A stretch of 64,000 nucleotides of DNA from Diadophis punctatus similis (GCA_023053685.1 JALIGW010000001.1:53937359-54001358), one strand, 5' to 3'. Shown: positions 1 to 49,639, counted from the stretch's first letter. Made by a program: numbers and translations. Notes: generated by a model from the letters alone, not told the origin.

Positions 1-103
1 ACTAAGACTCCAAGATCCCTCTCACAGTTACTGCTATTAAGTCTGCTTTCACCCAGTCTATATGTGTACCTAAGGCTTCCTGCTCCCCATCCAGTATCTT
101 AAC

Positions 104-242
104 CAGCAGTGGGTTGCTCCCAGTTCGGCCCAGTTCGGTGAACCGGTAGTGGCGGCAGCGGGACGCACATGCGTAGAAGTGTTGCATGCACATGCGAGCG
201 CACGCGTGAAATGGTAGCAATGGGATTGAGAACCCACTAGTG
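104..242. mobile_element. Non-autonomous hAT element (MITE)
   Basis: 139 bp flanked by a perfect 8-bp duplication ATCTTAAC (96-103 and 243-250). The termini CAGCAGTGGGTTGC and AGAACCCACTAGTG are related inverted repeats. The interior is CpG-rich with CAGTTCGG-type repeats, as in the elements at 5091, 20565, 37839 and 55753. Confidence 0.8.
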
Positions 243-250
243 ATCTTAAC

Positions 251-1396
251 CATTTGAAAGCAGAATGATCACACAAGGACTGCAACAACATGGGAGACAG
301 GAGGTGTTTCACTTCAGACTGACAGACAACTGTGCTCTCTTTATTTCACCGGCTGCGTTTCTTTTATGGGGTTATTTGAGGTTACAACACCAACACCCCC
401 CCTCCCCTTTCACAAATTAGCAGTCAGTCTGAGTAACCTTAGACTGGTTAATAAGGCTCAATACCCGAACAGGGATTTCTCTATTAGTATATAAGGGCAA
501 TCTGCCTTCTCAAAGCAAAGTCTCCTCCATGCATGTTACGTTGTGATTCCCATAAGCCTCAGCCAGCACATATATTAGCAATGCAACCAGGGTTGGGGGA
601 GTTTTACTATACAGTAACACATCTGGGAGGCACCAGCATGGAGAAGGTGAGAGAGATGAAATCCAGAGTTGCAGTCCACAGGGACATGCATTTTAGAGAT
701 GGAGAAGACTTTGATGTATAAAATTTCCTCTGATTAACATCTATATTCTTTCAAGAGTCTCCTAGAAACCACAAGCACTTCCTTTTTCCCCCTTTCATTC
801 TATATTTAATATAATACAAAGAGAGAGAGAGAGAGAGAAACTTTTAGAAACTCTTGGCCCATATGCTATCACTCATTTTAAAAATTCAACTTTTGGGTTG
901 GCATCATTGAAATATAAAAGATTGAGTAACATTTGGTCATTTTGATTTCTGTTGTGAAAATGCAAACATTTTAGAAGAAAAATTGAAAGATTTAATTCTC
1001 AGAATACAACCAGCTTTCCTCCTGTGCTCAGCCCTTCCTCCTTTGCCAAAAATGAGCTCTTAAATTGCAGCTCTCTGAATTCTCAGGGTTGCTTTTTCTA
1101 AGGAAGTCATCAAGGGACCGGTTTTTCAGAAAAAGGGAGCAAATCCATTCTCACATGATACAGTTGTATTTTTGGTGGACTGTAGTAAGTACCTAGAGTG
1201 TCTATTTAGATTCACTAAGTAAATTCTCAGAGAAAGACCTATGCAGAGCAGTTAACTGGAAAACATCTGGGATGGTTAAACTTCCAGTTGTAAACATTTA
1301 AACAATTAAAAAATTAAATGAATGTACCACATCTGGTGTGGTCAGTGGCTGAAAAGCTGCGTAGATTCAAGTTAAAAATGTTTTGTATAAAATCTA
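251..1396. other. Unassigned 3' flank of HHIPL2
   Basis: About 1.1 kb of AT-rich single-copy-looking sequence with a short (GA)n near 823-838. No exon, conserved ORF or recognisable repeat is visible. A TTTATT near 340 could be a minus-strand AATAAA, but it is 1.6 kb past the HHIPL2 stop and not assignable. Confidence 0.4.
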
Positions 1397-1884
1397 TCGT
1401 ATTTTTCGGAGTATAAGACGCACCGGAGTATAAGACGCGCCTTAGTTTTGGGGGAGGAAAATAGGGGGGAAAATATAGCTACCAGGTATTCATCTGGCTA
1501 GTGTCCTTAGTCTGTTCAGCTTCAGCACATTATTTTATCCCCTGGTTAGGGCTGAAAAAAATATTCTTCGAAGGGAGTAGGAATGAAAACAAGCCTGCAA
1601 AGACTTAGGGCTGGAAAAAACCTACTTCGGAGGGAGTAGGAATAAAAAATGCTGCAGGCTGAAAAAACCTTTTTCAGAGGGAGTAGGAATGAAAACAAGC
1701 CTGCAAAGACTTAGGGCTGGGAAAAAACTACTTCGGACAGAGTATGAAGCTGGGAAGATTGTTAGCACCTCATTAGGGATGGGGAAAAAAGCTTTGAAAA
1801 AGCTACATTCGGAGTATAAGACGCACCCAAATTTTCAGCCTCTTTTAGGGGGGGAAGGTGCATCTTATACTCCGAAAAATATGG
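1397..1884. mobile_element. TA-flanked MITE, CGTATTTTTC family, copy A
   Basis: 488 bp bounded by TA on both sides with inverted ends CGTATTTTTCGGAGTATAAG and CTTATACTCCGAAAAATA. The inside holds several diverged tandem units around GGGCTGGAAAAAA and GAGGGAGTAGGAAT. It begins about 100 bp past the HHIPL2 stop, so it is probably part of the 3' UTR. TA flanks suggest a Tc1/mariner-like origin. Confidence 0.8.
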
Positions 1885-1982
1885 TATATGCCATTCTGAT
1901 TCACTTTCTTGGAAGTAAAATGAGTCACTTGGCAATCCCATCCAGATTCCCTTCTCTTGAGTCTTGGGAGCATTTTGGATGT

Positions 1983-22563
<20,581 letters not shown>

Positions 22564-22760
22564 CTTCTAAGCTGTAGAGCCCAATGTTTGCTCAGGTTTG
22601 TTTCCAGGCATGCAGGCACACACATACACCCTAATCCCTCCCTGTCTCATTAAGTTTACTAATAGTGAGCCGAGAAGCAACTTTCCAGTCCGCCTCCTTG
22701 CAGTTCTACGCCTCCCTCCTTCCTTTTTCACGAAGTTATCTGCTCCTTTGAACACCATAG
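22564..22760 (-). promoter_or_regulatory. HHIPL2 5' flank / presumed 5' UTR
   Basis: Sequence immediately upstream of the HHIPL2 ATG. It has no CpG island, no clear TATA box at a convincing distance, and no recognised motif. Whether transcription starts here or in an upstream non-coding exon cannot be decided from sequence. Confidence 0.3.
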
Positions 22761-23526
22761 ATTTCATTCAAGAACACATCCAGATAGAGATCAATAAGAG
22801 GCAAATAGGCAGACAGACCTAAGAATGACAGCTGCAGCAGCCATACGGGGATGTCTGGTCTATGGTCGGGGGGGGGGGGGTGTTGTCTGTTTTTTCCAGT
22901 TCCAAATGATTCCCAAACTTCAGCCAAATAGCTCAGGAGGAAGATGAATCATGTTCATCAGTTACGTTCCCATTCCAATTTATTTCAGCTTAGCCAGACT
23001 GAATTATAAAGAAACACGATTCCCCCTCCACATCTGACCCTAAGCATATTGAAACAGAAATAGGATTTTCAATCATGGGTTAATTTAAAGGAATTGCTTC
23101 TCACTGCAACAATTTTGGATTAACAGCACTTCAATATATTTCAACCTCACAATAATATATTTTAAATGATTGAGAGGAACAGATTTCATACACACACACG
23201 TATATATACACACACTTTGTATACTAGAGATGCTCACCAAGCAAGGGGACCACAGGATTTTTTTATGCTGAGCAATAGCATCCCATGAGCAGAAGGTCAT
23301 GTTGTCCCTACTGACCTAGCAGTATCTGGTTTTTGTCTGATTTTAGAAAACTGTTGACTTTGGAAATACTGGTTGTACTATACATCTTCTGCATATAAAG
23401 TGCATGCTCTGCTACTGAGCTCTGATCCTGTCTAAATTAGCAGTTCAAAAATTCTGTACGTGCAGACTGAAATTTTATCTAATTGTGATCGCTGTGAGAA
23501 GGTGCAAGACTGAGTATGATCTCTAG

Positions 23527-24959
23527 ATGCCTATCAGTCGGGTTTCAGGCGCGGGTACAGTACAGAAACTGCCTTGGTCGCTCTGATAGATGATCTCTGG
23601 CGGGCCCGGGATGGGGGAAACTCCTCTATCCTGGTGCTACTTGACCTCTCAGCGGCTTTCGATACCATCAACCATGGTATCCTTCTGCATCGTCTCGGTG
23701 AGTTGGGAGTGGGAGGCACCGTTTTACGGTGGTTCTCCTCTTATCTCGCCGATAGGATGCAGTCGGTGTTAACAGGAGGGCAGAGATCCTCCCCTAGGCC
23801 CCTGTTATGCGGGGTGCCTCAGGGGTCGGTTCTCTCGCCCATCCTATTTAACATTTACATGAAACCGCTGGGTGAGATCATCCGCAGACATGGGGTGCGT
23901 TACCACCAGTACGCTGATGACACCCAGCTGTACATCACCACCCCGTCTGACTTCAGTGTGGCAGTTGATGTAATGTGCCGGTGCCTGGACGACGTTAGGA
24001 TCTGGATGGGGAGGAACAGACTCAGACTCAACCCCGACAAGACTGAGTGGCTTTGGGTATTGCCTCCTAAGGACTACGACAACTGTCCCTCCTTGGTTTT
24101 AGAGGGAACGAAACTGATTCCCTCGGACCAGGTCCGCAACTTGGGGGTCCTCCTAGATCCACAGCTAAAATTGGAGCATCATCTTACTGCTGTGGCTAGG
24201 GGGGCCTTTGCACAGGTTCGCCTTGTGCACCAGTTGCGGCCATACTTGGAGAAGGAGGCTCTACTCACGGTCACTCACGCCCTTGTCACCTCCCGTTTGG
24301 ACTACTGCAATGCGCTCTACATGGGGCTACCCTTGAAGAGTATCCGGAGACTCCAACTGGTACAAAATGCGGCTGCGCGTGCTGTGGTGGGTGTACCAAG
24401 GTACACCCACGTGACACCTTTACTCCGCCAGCTGCATTGGTTACCCATTTGTCTCCGGGTCCAATTCAAGGTGTTGATCACCATCTTTAAAGCCCTTCAT
24501 GGCTTAGGGCCGGGTTATCTCCGGGACCGCATTCTGCCTCATACTTCCCTTCGACCGGTTAGGGCCCACAGAGTTGGCCTCCTCCAGGTCCCATCAGCTA
24601 AGCAATGCCGGTTGGCGGGTCCTAGGGGGAGGGCCTTCTCTGTGGCAGGCCCTGCGCTCTGGAACCAACTTCCTCCAGAGACCCGAACCATCCCCACCCT
24701 GCTGGCCTTCCAAAAAGCCGTTAAGACGTGGCTTTTCCTGCAGGCAGGGGGCAGAGCTTAACTCCAACTGAACTCTCCCCCGGGTATGCTTGGTTGTTGC
24801 ATGGTTGTTTTTATATTGCATTTTTAATTTTTATATTATGTTTTTAAATTTTGTTTATTGGTTTCTTGTATTTTCCTATGCTGTACGCCGCCCTGAGTCC
24901 TTCGGGAGTTGGGCGGCATATAAGAAAGCCAAATAAATAAATAAATAAATAAATAAATC
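23527..24959 (+). mobile_element. 5'-truncated CR1-group LINE with open RT frame
   Basis: One uninterrupted frame from about 23527 to a stop at 24759-24761 (411 codons) encodes the reverse transcriptase core and C terminus of a CR1-clade retrotransposon. Visible blocks are FDTINHGILLHRL, VPQGSVLSPILFNIYM and YADDTQLY (active-site YADD at 23910-23921), and the end KTWLFLQAGGRA. The endonuclease and 5' part are missing. The 3' UTR ends GGGCGGCATATAAGAAAGCC with a long (AATA)n tail. The open frame points to a recent insertion that is immobile on its own. It lies between HHIPL2 and TAF1A. Confidence 0.93.
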
Positions 24960-26560
24960 TCAAATTAAGTAATTAACTGGCAGCTAATTACTTTTCTCTC
25001 CAAAATTTACATCGGTTATTAATCTTCTGTCATCTTTATTTCATCAAGTTTTTACTCTGCTTTATTGGACTGTTGTATTTGCTATATTTTACTTTAGTTT
25101 TTTATTCTTGGGCCTATTTTTGTTGTTACTTTTGATCGGATTTACACATTATAAACTGCACGTGCTTTGTGAATCCACTAGACAGGTCAAGAAAGAGCCA
25201 GCTGTAACTCAAAACTGTATAGGGTAAATTGTGAATCAAACTACCCTCCCTCATTAGCCTTCTGTGAACCCAAACTCAATCATATGGCAATATTCAAGTT
25301 CTACCAAGTCAGTCCTTCAATGGAACTTCATAGATGTGAGGAACAATAACAAAAAATCTAGCTGCCATGGTCTGCAAGCCATGAAATGGCCTCCCAAGCA
25401 CCACCGTCATGAAAAAAGCTGGTCAAAGTTATTCTTTGCATGTCTGTTACATTTTTCCAATGCACTTAAGCAGTGTTGTATTAATGCCCTTGCCTGAAGG
25501 CCACAAGACAACAGGGGTCATGTGCAGTCAAGAAGCAATCTGGCAAAGTTAGGCTTCTCCAACCTCCTCGGCATCCAATGTAGATATCAAGCAAGCTGCC
25601 GAAAAGGGAAAGAACTTTGCAGCTTGCTTAGAAATGATGGGAGTTACTGGAAATGGGCTGAAGTTACTGGAAGTGGCTGAAGGCAATTCAGTTCTACCAT
25701 TGCCCAATAGGTTTGTTGTGATAATTGTAACTAATGTGGATTCATCCACAAGACTATAATAGAAGAAATTGGCCAATAGCAATGAAAGCTGATATCATCC
25801 TTCTGTAGCAGCTGTCTTGCTCATTTTATGTTTTTCATCACTCACTGAAGGGCAGGAGAAACTGCCTTGTCCAAGTCTAGACATTCTCTGCTGGATGTCT
25901 TTGTGAGTTGCTTTGTCTAGTCACACATCAAAGATACAGTTCCAAGGACTTCTAGAGGTTGGGCTGGATGGATTAATACTATTCTAAAGCATAACATAGA
26001 TACATATCCATGATGTTCTTTCCTTTCAGGCTAACCTTATGCAGAATGTTCTTTAAAAAACCTGTTCTTTAGTGTTTCAAACATGCTTACAGTTTCAATT
26101 CTCTAAAATATAAATAAATGTATGGATTGATAATCAAGACACCATTGATTTTCTATTTACAAGCTCTATGCTAAAAAGAAGATAGTGCATACAGTATCTT
26201 GGGGTTGTAAATCAAGCTATGCTGGGTGCAAAATTCAGATTTCTGCAATATTTATCTTCAAACACACTTTTAGTCTTATTGAGATTTGATAGGAGCCTTG
26301 AGGGGGACAGCCTACTGAAATTTGAGAAACTAGATACACTAAACTAGATGGCTAGAAGGCATATGGGATTGCTCTGAGATCTTCTCTCGTCTAGTTTGGT
26401 CCTCCAGATCTCAAGGTATCCCATTAGTGATTCTCAATAGAGTTATACTTCTGCCTGCAAGGCATGTGGGCAATCTGGAAATCACCTTGGCCTATCAACT
26501 CTTGTTCATAGAGCAGGTGGAAGCTGTAACCAAGAGGCCCTATAGGTCTAGTTTGTGCAA
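24960..26560. other. Intergenic, unassigned
   Basis: AT-rich intergenic sequence upstream of HHIPL2 and beyond the TAF1A 3' end. No exon or confident repeat was identified. Confidence 0.4.
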
Positions 26561-27165
26561 AAGTGCACCTTTCCAGAACCAGAAGGTCTTTCAATCATTC
26601 ATGTTCTAGTTATCTCACAATGGGATTACTGTAATGTGCTGTACATGGGCTGCAGCTAGTCCAGAACGTTGTAGCGTAGGCAGCGATGGGGGCTGTTATA
26701 AATGTATAATCCAGCTGCTTTGTTAGTACTGGTTGCCATTCAGCTTCCAGGTGCAATTCAAGATACTGGTTATCACCTTTAATGACTTTCATACTTAATG
26801 GTGTTGCTATCTGAAATATTTTTTATCTCTTGTTTATCTCTGCCCATTGGCTTTGATCCAACAGGGTGGGTGAGCTTCAGATCTCATGAAAGAATATCAA
26901 CTTGTGGGACCCAAGATACATGCCTAGTCTTTTGCAATTCCTGTCCTCTGGAATGTCCCACCCCCAAAAGATTCTAGCTCTGATCATTCTTCCAGGCTTT
27001 GGGGACAAGGTGATTTTAGACCTGCTTTCTGGTTTTGTTTTGCTTTGGTTTTCTTTTGATTTTTGAACTTTGCTGTTCTGATGTTATATTTTTCTTTTAA
27101 TAAGTTGATTTTTACTTGTAAGCCACCCAAAGCCATTTGGCAGCCAATAATAATACAATTAAATT
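26560..27165 (+). mobile_element. Degraded CR1-group LINE 3' part
   Basis: Recognisable by alignment to the 24.2-24.9 kb copy: GATTACTGTAATGTGCTGTA, CCAGGTGCAATTCAAG and the end AAGCCACCCAAAGCC. It has many substitutions and frame breaks, so it is an old copy. Confidence 0.65.
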
Positions 27166-28224
27166 AATTGTTATTCCTATGGTTTTAAGATAGGATATTC
27201 AGAAAATAATTAACTGTCAAAAATATTAATAAAATGGTGACTAATATTGCTAAAATTTGGAACTTACCAAAGCGTAAACAATGTTGGACTGATCCTGCAT
27301 GGGCAACAGCTAAGAATAATTTTTTACTTCAATGGAAAAACTACTTGAGTTAAAATCCTAGATGGAAGGCACGTTTATACCATCTACCAACTTATTTTTT
27401 CCTATCGCCGTGAGAAAACTGATCAATGTACCATGTGATCAAGGTTCGATTTCTTGTTGAAGAAACTTTATTTCCATGGTCTAATGAATCTTAACTTCTT
27501 AACTACTTTTAAGTTTTAATCTTAGTTATTTTCCAGTTCATTTATTTTTGCATTATTATGCATTGAAGTGCAGGTAACTTTGAAAACGTAAGTCATTCAT
27601 ATCATAAATTGAACAGTGGTAGGCTGTTCCATTTGTTACTCTATAAACTTTACTAAGTGACAAAGTTCTGTAGGGTAAAAGGAGGTGGATGAGGCCAACA
27701 ATTGGGAACTTTTTTAGTTTTTTTTTAATTACAGTTGATACAGTATATGATTTTTAAAACAAAAATATGAGTGGCTTACACTGTGTAGTTATTTAAGGAA
27801 CTAACTTCATCACTTTCCAAGAAGTCTAGTCCTGCCCAACTCTTGAGCTTGGTTCCCTCATATACCAGAACAAGCTAGCCATGAACCGGGAAGCCTTCAG
27901 AATTATATGCTTTCAGGATGCATCCAATAATACCATGTGCCTGTTCAAATATTATACATGGCCACTATCCACATCCATATTTAACCTATTTTGAGCTGTG
28001 TGCCACAAGATAGGTAGCCATATAAACATTTTAAATGAATAAAAAGTTTCAAGTGTTCTACTGTACACCCAACATACAAAATGTAAATTACTGTGTCTAT
28101 TTTCTCTAAAGCCTCAATTTTTATTTTAACATAAACATAAAAAAACAAGTGAAAAAGTACATTCATATAAACAGATTTATTACAGAAACATTTATTGCAA
28201 AAAAAAATACAATTCTTATACATA
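27166..28224. other. Intergenic, unassigned
   Basis: AT-rich sequence with no gene or clear repeat recognised. Confidence 0.35.
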
Positions 28225-30318
28225 CAAGTAGTCTTCAACCTATGACCGTAATGGAGCCTGCCCATTACGGTCGCAAATGGGGATGGCCCTTAAGCAAAAC
28301 AGTCTTGCTTAACAACAACCCCCCCATCCCTGCTCTCCCTGATGCTGTTAAACATACGTGTGCGTTGTTAAGTGGAGCAGATCAGCAGCAAAAAGGTTTG
28401 CAAAACAGCTCAGCTGGGGGAGGGGGGAAGAGCCCAGCTAGATTAGGGCCCAACACCACATTCCAATGCCAGAGAAGCTTTTAAACAAGCCTCTGCACAT
28501 GAATGATAAAACCACGCTGGTGGACTAGGCCTCTATTCCAATCAGCTGGCCGTCGGGATACTGCAAGCCTCTCCTGGCTGTTGCTAGGTTTTGGGGAAGC
28601 CAGCCACCTGCATACAAAGGAGGCAGCTTCAGGATGATCTTCCCCAAATCTTTCCCTTGCTTAACTCCCTCCCTCCCCTCTGAAGCCCACATTTCTTCAA
28701 TTAAAAAAAAACCAGGAAAAAAAGTGGGAGTTAAAAGGCCTCCCCTCAATTAGGTAACGAAGCTAGAATCAGACAAATAGCAACAGCTTTCCAAAAGGTT
28801 TCCAAGCTTTTCCCTGCTAGTCCGATTTCCTTTAGGACCCAGCTAGGACCCCTTGGAAAGGGAGTCAGAAATGCAGCAAAAAGATTTCCAAGGAGCCAGC
28901 TTCTGCTGTGGCTGGCCGTTTGCTACACCTGTTACGCTCTAGATGCCTGAACCTTTTGAGCTGAGCTCGATATTTTCTTTGCTCGCTTCCTTCCTTCCTT
29001 CCTTTCTACTCTTCAGCCCGGCAGTCACTCATCAAGGTAAGGTGGCAGTAAATTTAGCAAATGAGGTGGTTAAAAGATCAAGATTGAAATGCAGAGGCAG
29101 AGAGTTTAGTTTCAGCATCTAATGGGAGGGGGGGAGAAAGATCCATGAGTCTGTCTCTCTAGCTTTTTTAATATTTTATTGAAGAAATGTGGGTTTCTGG
29201 AGGAGAGAGGGAATTAAGCAAGGGGACAGTCTTGGGAAGATAATCCTAAAGCTTCCACTTTTGCATTCAGGCAGCTAGCATCGCCAAAGCTTAGCAAGAG
29301 CCAGGAGAATTTTGTAGTATCCCAACAGTCAGCTGATCAGGGCAGAAGGTGTTGTGCCTTGGCCGCGTCCGGCGCCGAGTATGGAGGATCCGGAGGACGT
29401 GGAGCCGCTCATGGTGCAGCAGTACCAGCCCATGTGCCTGGCACCAGAGACGGCTGGTGATGAGGACTCGGTGCCAGAGCAGGACGATCTCCCAGGACCT
29501 TCTGCACCTGCGCAGCAGAGAGCTTCATCAGGAGATGAAGAACCCATGCTGGATGCCAGAGCTCGCAGAGCAGCCAGAAGACAGGATTGGCTGAGTAAGC
29601 ATCGGTCTAATCGGAGGAAGCAGTGAGGGCTAATTGGGCCACGCCCTTCAGTGCCTATATTAGGCCGGCGCAATTAGTACTCACTGCTGAGAATAACGAA
29701 TCAATGACTGCGGCATGTCCAGAGTTTTACTTCTACGTTTGTTTGGGAATCTTATCGAAGACAGCAGCTTCTGCCAGCTTTATTCCGGGAAGCCAGCCAA
29801 GTTTTTCAGATAAGAGAAGAATTAATGAGTCTTGCTTTGAACTTTTGTCTGTGTGCTATTTAACCCTCAAGTAACCCAAAGAACCTTATTCCTTGAGACT
29901 TTCCGTTTGTGTTGTTTTTGGACTTTTAAAACCTCTGAGCTTTTGCTAAGAAACCTTATTAGTAAAAGGAACCTTTTTGTTTGCCTCACAAACGGTTGTG
30001 TGTGTGTGTTTCTGGGGGTTGCGGTGCTGGGTCACAACAGAAGGCTCTAAAAACAGCCATCATTTCCACACGGAACTGTCAGTATATGGAAAATGGCAGG
30101 TGCTTCCAGGAGGCATGGGGAGTTGACCAAGTGGGATGGCAGTGGGGCAGGCCAGAGGGGGAGAGAGGTGGGCAATGCTGCAGCATCCCTGTGGCCAGTT
30201 GTAAGGTATGCTGCAGCAGCCATATTTCAAAATGGGATCATATGTAGCTTTTTGGGGGGGAGGGATGTTGTAACATCAAAAAGCCATTAGGTACCGGTCG
30301 TATCTCGAGAACTACCTG
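28225..30318. mobile_element. Probable DNA transposon (about 1.4 kb) hosting a solo LTR
   Basis: The left end CAAGTAGTCTTCAACCTATG and the inverted right end (reading CAGGTAGTTCTCGAGATACG) are the same terminal type as the shorter TA-flanked elements at 32369 and 34991. The TTAACAAC and GTTAAGTGG motifs of that family lie inside the left end. After removing the LTR at 29350-30039 and one target copy, the body is about 1.4 kb. No transposase is recognisable. Pairing of the two ends is an inference. Confidence 0.5.
29350..30039 (+). mobile_element. Solo LTR of an LTR retroelement
   Basis: 690 bp beginning TGTTGTG and ending CACAACA (7-bp perfect inverted ends), flanked by a perfect 5-bp duplication GAAGG (29345-29349 and 30040-30044). 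This is the signature of a solo LTR after recombination. A possible core promoter CCTATATTAGGC lies near 29655. An 81-codon frame from 29381 (acidic start MEDPEDVEPL, basic end HRSNRRKQ) lies inside it and has no recognised homolog. The internal region is absent, so Gypsy and retroviral origins cannot be separated. Confidence 0.85.
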
Positions 30319-30414
30319 CATTTTACAATAATTGTTTGTCAGGATGACTTGTGTATACAGGGCATCAAAATCATCTAACACCCTTGAAAAATCAAGAGAT
30401 TTGATACTAAGTAA

Positions 30415-47050
<16,636 letters not shown>

Positions 47051-47489
47051 TTCTATGACTATATTTTTTTTAAGAATAAGAAATAAAATAGAGAGAAAAA
47101 CATTGTTATAATCAGCTTTAAAGTAAAGTAGAAGAAAATCCATCAGCTGTACAGTAGTGTAAAACTTATAAACAAAATATTCAAAATATTCAAAATCTAT
47201 TCCTCCAGGAAAGAGGAAAAACACACATTTTAAATGTGTTTGTTTAATAGGTCTTTTTTGTTTAACAGCCACACTAGTTGTATCCCTAAACTGGCTCCCA
47301 GGAATAGTTTTTTCATGAAATATACACTTACACAAACCAGCATTTAAACATCAAGAAATTTTCAAATAAAGCAATATTAGGAAACCTAATTAACTAAGAC
47401 TACTATAATCAAAACTATTTAGGACAATAGTTGGATTATATGAGTGGAACGTTCAGCAGTGATGACTTCATTAACAAATATAGTAAATC

Positions 47490-47860
47490 AGCAGTCCCCA
47501 ACCTTTTCGGCTTGGCGGCCCCGTGGGGAAGGGAGAGGGGATGGTTCTATGTAAGTGGCAGGCGAGTACAGTTCCATTTGCACTCACGCAAATGGAACTT
47601 TGTGTGCAAGTGCCTGCCACTCACACAAGTGAAGTTTCACACACAACACCTGCCACTCCCATAACTGCGCGTTTGCACAGTTGCCTGCTGCTTGCACGGC
47701 CCGGTTCTAACCAGGCTACAGCGGCCCAGCAGAGGGAGACAGGGTGGTTCTGTGTGAGCGCCCGCCGCTTGGGCAAGTGGAGCTGCACGCACTCACCACC
47801 CAATCACACAGCCCAGTTCTGAAAAGGCTGTGGCCCAGCCCGGAAGTTGGGGACCCCTGC
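47490..47860. mobile_element. Non-autonomous hAT element, 371 bp
   Basis: Ends GCAGTCCCCAACC / GGTTGGGGACCCCTGC-type with flanks AGTAAATC / AGTAAATG (7 of 8). Inside are repeated CCTGCCACT motifs and an inverted pair around TCCATTTGCACTCACGCAAA. It lies 440 bp upstream of the TAF1A start codon. Confidence 0.82.
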
Positions 47861-48149
47861 AGTAAATGAGCACCAAACTCCAGAAAATGCCTGGGTCTAA
47901 AATTTTGGACCATTCTCAATAAGTCTTTTGAAGTTTCAATATCCTTTAAACAAAGGATGGCTCAAAAAGAGAGACCTGCTACTGATTTCCTTAAGTGTAT
48001 TGGCTATGTTTATTCTTGATTTGTTCCTTTTGGAAATAGATTTACAATATAAACAGGCTGTTCAACCCACCAATGATCTGGATAGCTACAGGTAGATCCA
48101 GATCATTGGTGGGTTAGTTAATTAGTTTATCAACTAATAAAGTAGATAA

Positions 48150-49010
48150 AGTAGATGTGTCCCTACCTGGAGGTGACAAACCTGCTCTCAGTTATTCATG
48201 TAGTACTAGCCTTGAAGCTTGAACATTACAATGCATTCTTCATGGCCTTGAAGGCATCCAGATTATACCCAGTACAATGTTAGCATGAGAGCTTGTTCTA
48301 GATCCCCCATTATCCATGTTAAATCAGTTTCATTGGCTATAAAAACCATTCAAGCACAATTGAAGGTAGTCACTGTGGTGTATAGTTTTACATAGATTAG
48401 ATGCAAGCTACTTGCAAGGCTATGAATTCATGGGTAGAGTACTGTGTGCTCTCAGATAATCAATGGACGACGTTTATGGATGAATTGGACATAAACAACC
48501 AATCTGACTTTCTTTGTGGTAGGAACCATATTGTGGAATAAATTGCCATTGGGATTGAAACAGTCTCTCTCCTTGTAACAATTCAAGAACTTCAAAATAT
48601 TTGTTTTCCCTGGGCTTTCAATATTACTGTGTTCACTTCTGTGTGCTATGCAGAGGAATGGGAAGGAGGGGGCAAATGATAAAACGTTTAATAATAAAAA
48701 CGTTTTTTTATTAAAGAGCCGAGGTGGCGCAGCGGTTAGAGGCAGTACTGCAGGCCACTTTAGCTGACTGTGATCCGCAGGTCAGCGGTTCAAATCTCAC
48801 CGGCTCAAGGTTGATTCATCCTTCCATCCTTCCGAGGTAGGTAAAATGAGGACCCAGATTGTTGGGGGCAATATAAATATACATTGCTTACTGGTGTAAA
48901 CCGCTTAGAGAGTGCTTGCACTGTGAGGCGGTATATAAATCTCACAAATAAATAAATAAATAAACGTGCCCTGCAGCTTTGTAAGCCACCCTTTTATACA
49001 TGTGTGATGA
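48150..49010 (+). mobile_element. Old CR1-group LINE interrupted by a SINE
   Basis: Degraded CR1 sequence runs to about 48715, and its terminal block GTAAGCCACCCTTTTATAC resumes at about 48979, after the SINE at 48716-48965. Confidence 0.6.
48716..48965 (+). mobile_element. tRNA-derived SINE with CR1-like 3' end, copy 3
   Basis: Nearly identical to 35786 (GAGCCGAGGTGGCGCAGCGG to GGCGGTATATAAATCTCAC and an (AATA)n tail). It is inserted in an older CR1, hence younger than it. Confidence 0.9.
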
Positions 49011-49639
49011 AGTCATTTGTGTGCACATATGAAAAGGATGCATCTTGAATCCTAAAGTGCGAGGCTCCTTTCATCATTTTGATAAAAACATTGGTCCTAT
49101 AGAAATCACTAAGTATATGTGTGTGTGTGTAAATAATTTTATGTATCTTTTTCTTATATCTTCTAACACCTCCAGAACTCTTAAGAAAGTAGATGGCATT
49201 TAAAATTTCTAAATAATTACAAGTACAAAATTACAGAAAAAGCTGCCATTGACCAGAGAGTGCTTCCCAAGTAGAAGATAATGTGACTGAAAGGAGTTAA
49301 GAGCCCACCTGGCTATACAGAACCTGCAATTCGAAAGACGTAAGTTTCAATATTAAGCCAGAGATGCAAAGCAGGAAACTCAATTGGCCTTTGCAGGATA
49401 GTTTTCTAAGCACCTCTTTTAGGAGCAAAAGGAAAACGATAACACGAAATAAAACCCGTGTTATAAAGACCGTGAAGATTGTGTTTTGCGACATCGCTTG
49501 CCTAACGGTCAATGAATTCGTTGGTTTAAATGCTGTAATAGCAACCACACAAACACACCCTTCGTAAAACAGGATGTGCTACCTTTTTTTTATTGCTAAT
49601 AGCCGGTGAGAGCACAACACCCGAGAATTCTCAGATTAG

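Noticed and set aside
22602..22700. Possible upstream coding exon or ORF before HHIPL2 exon 1
   Set aside because: An in-frame TAG lies two codons before the ATG and the small ORFs nearby show no homology.
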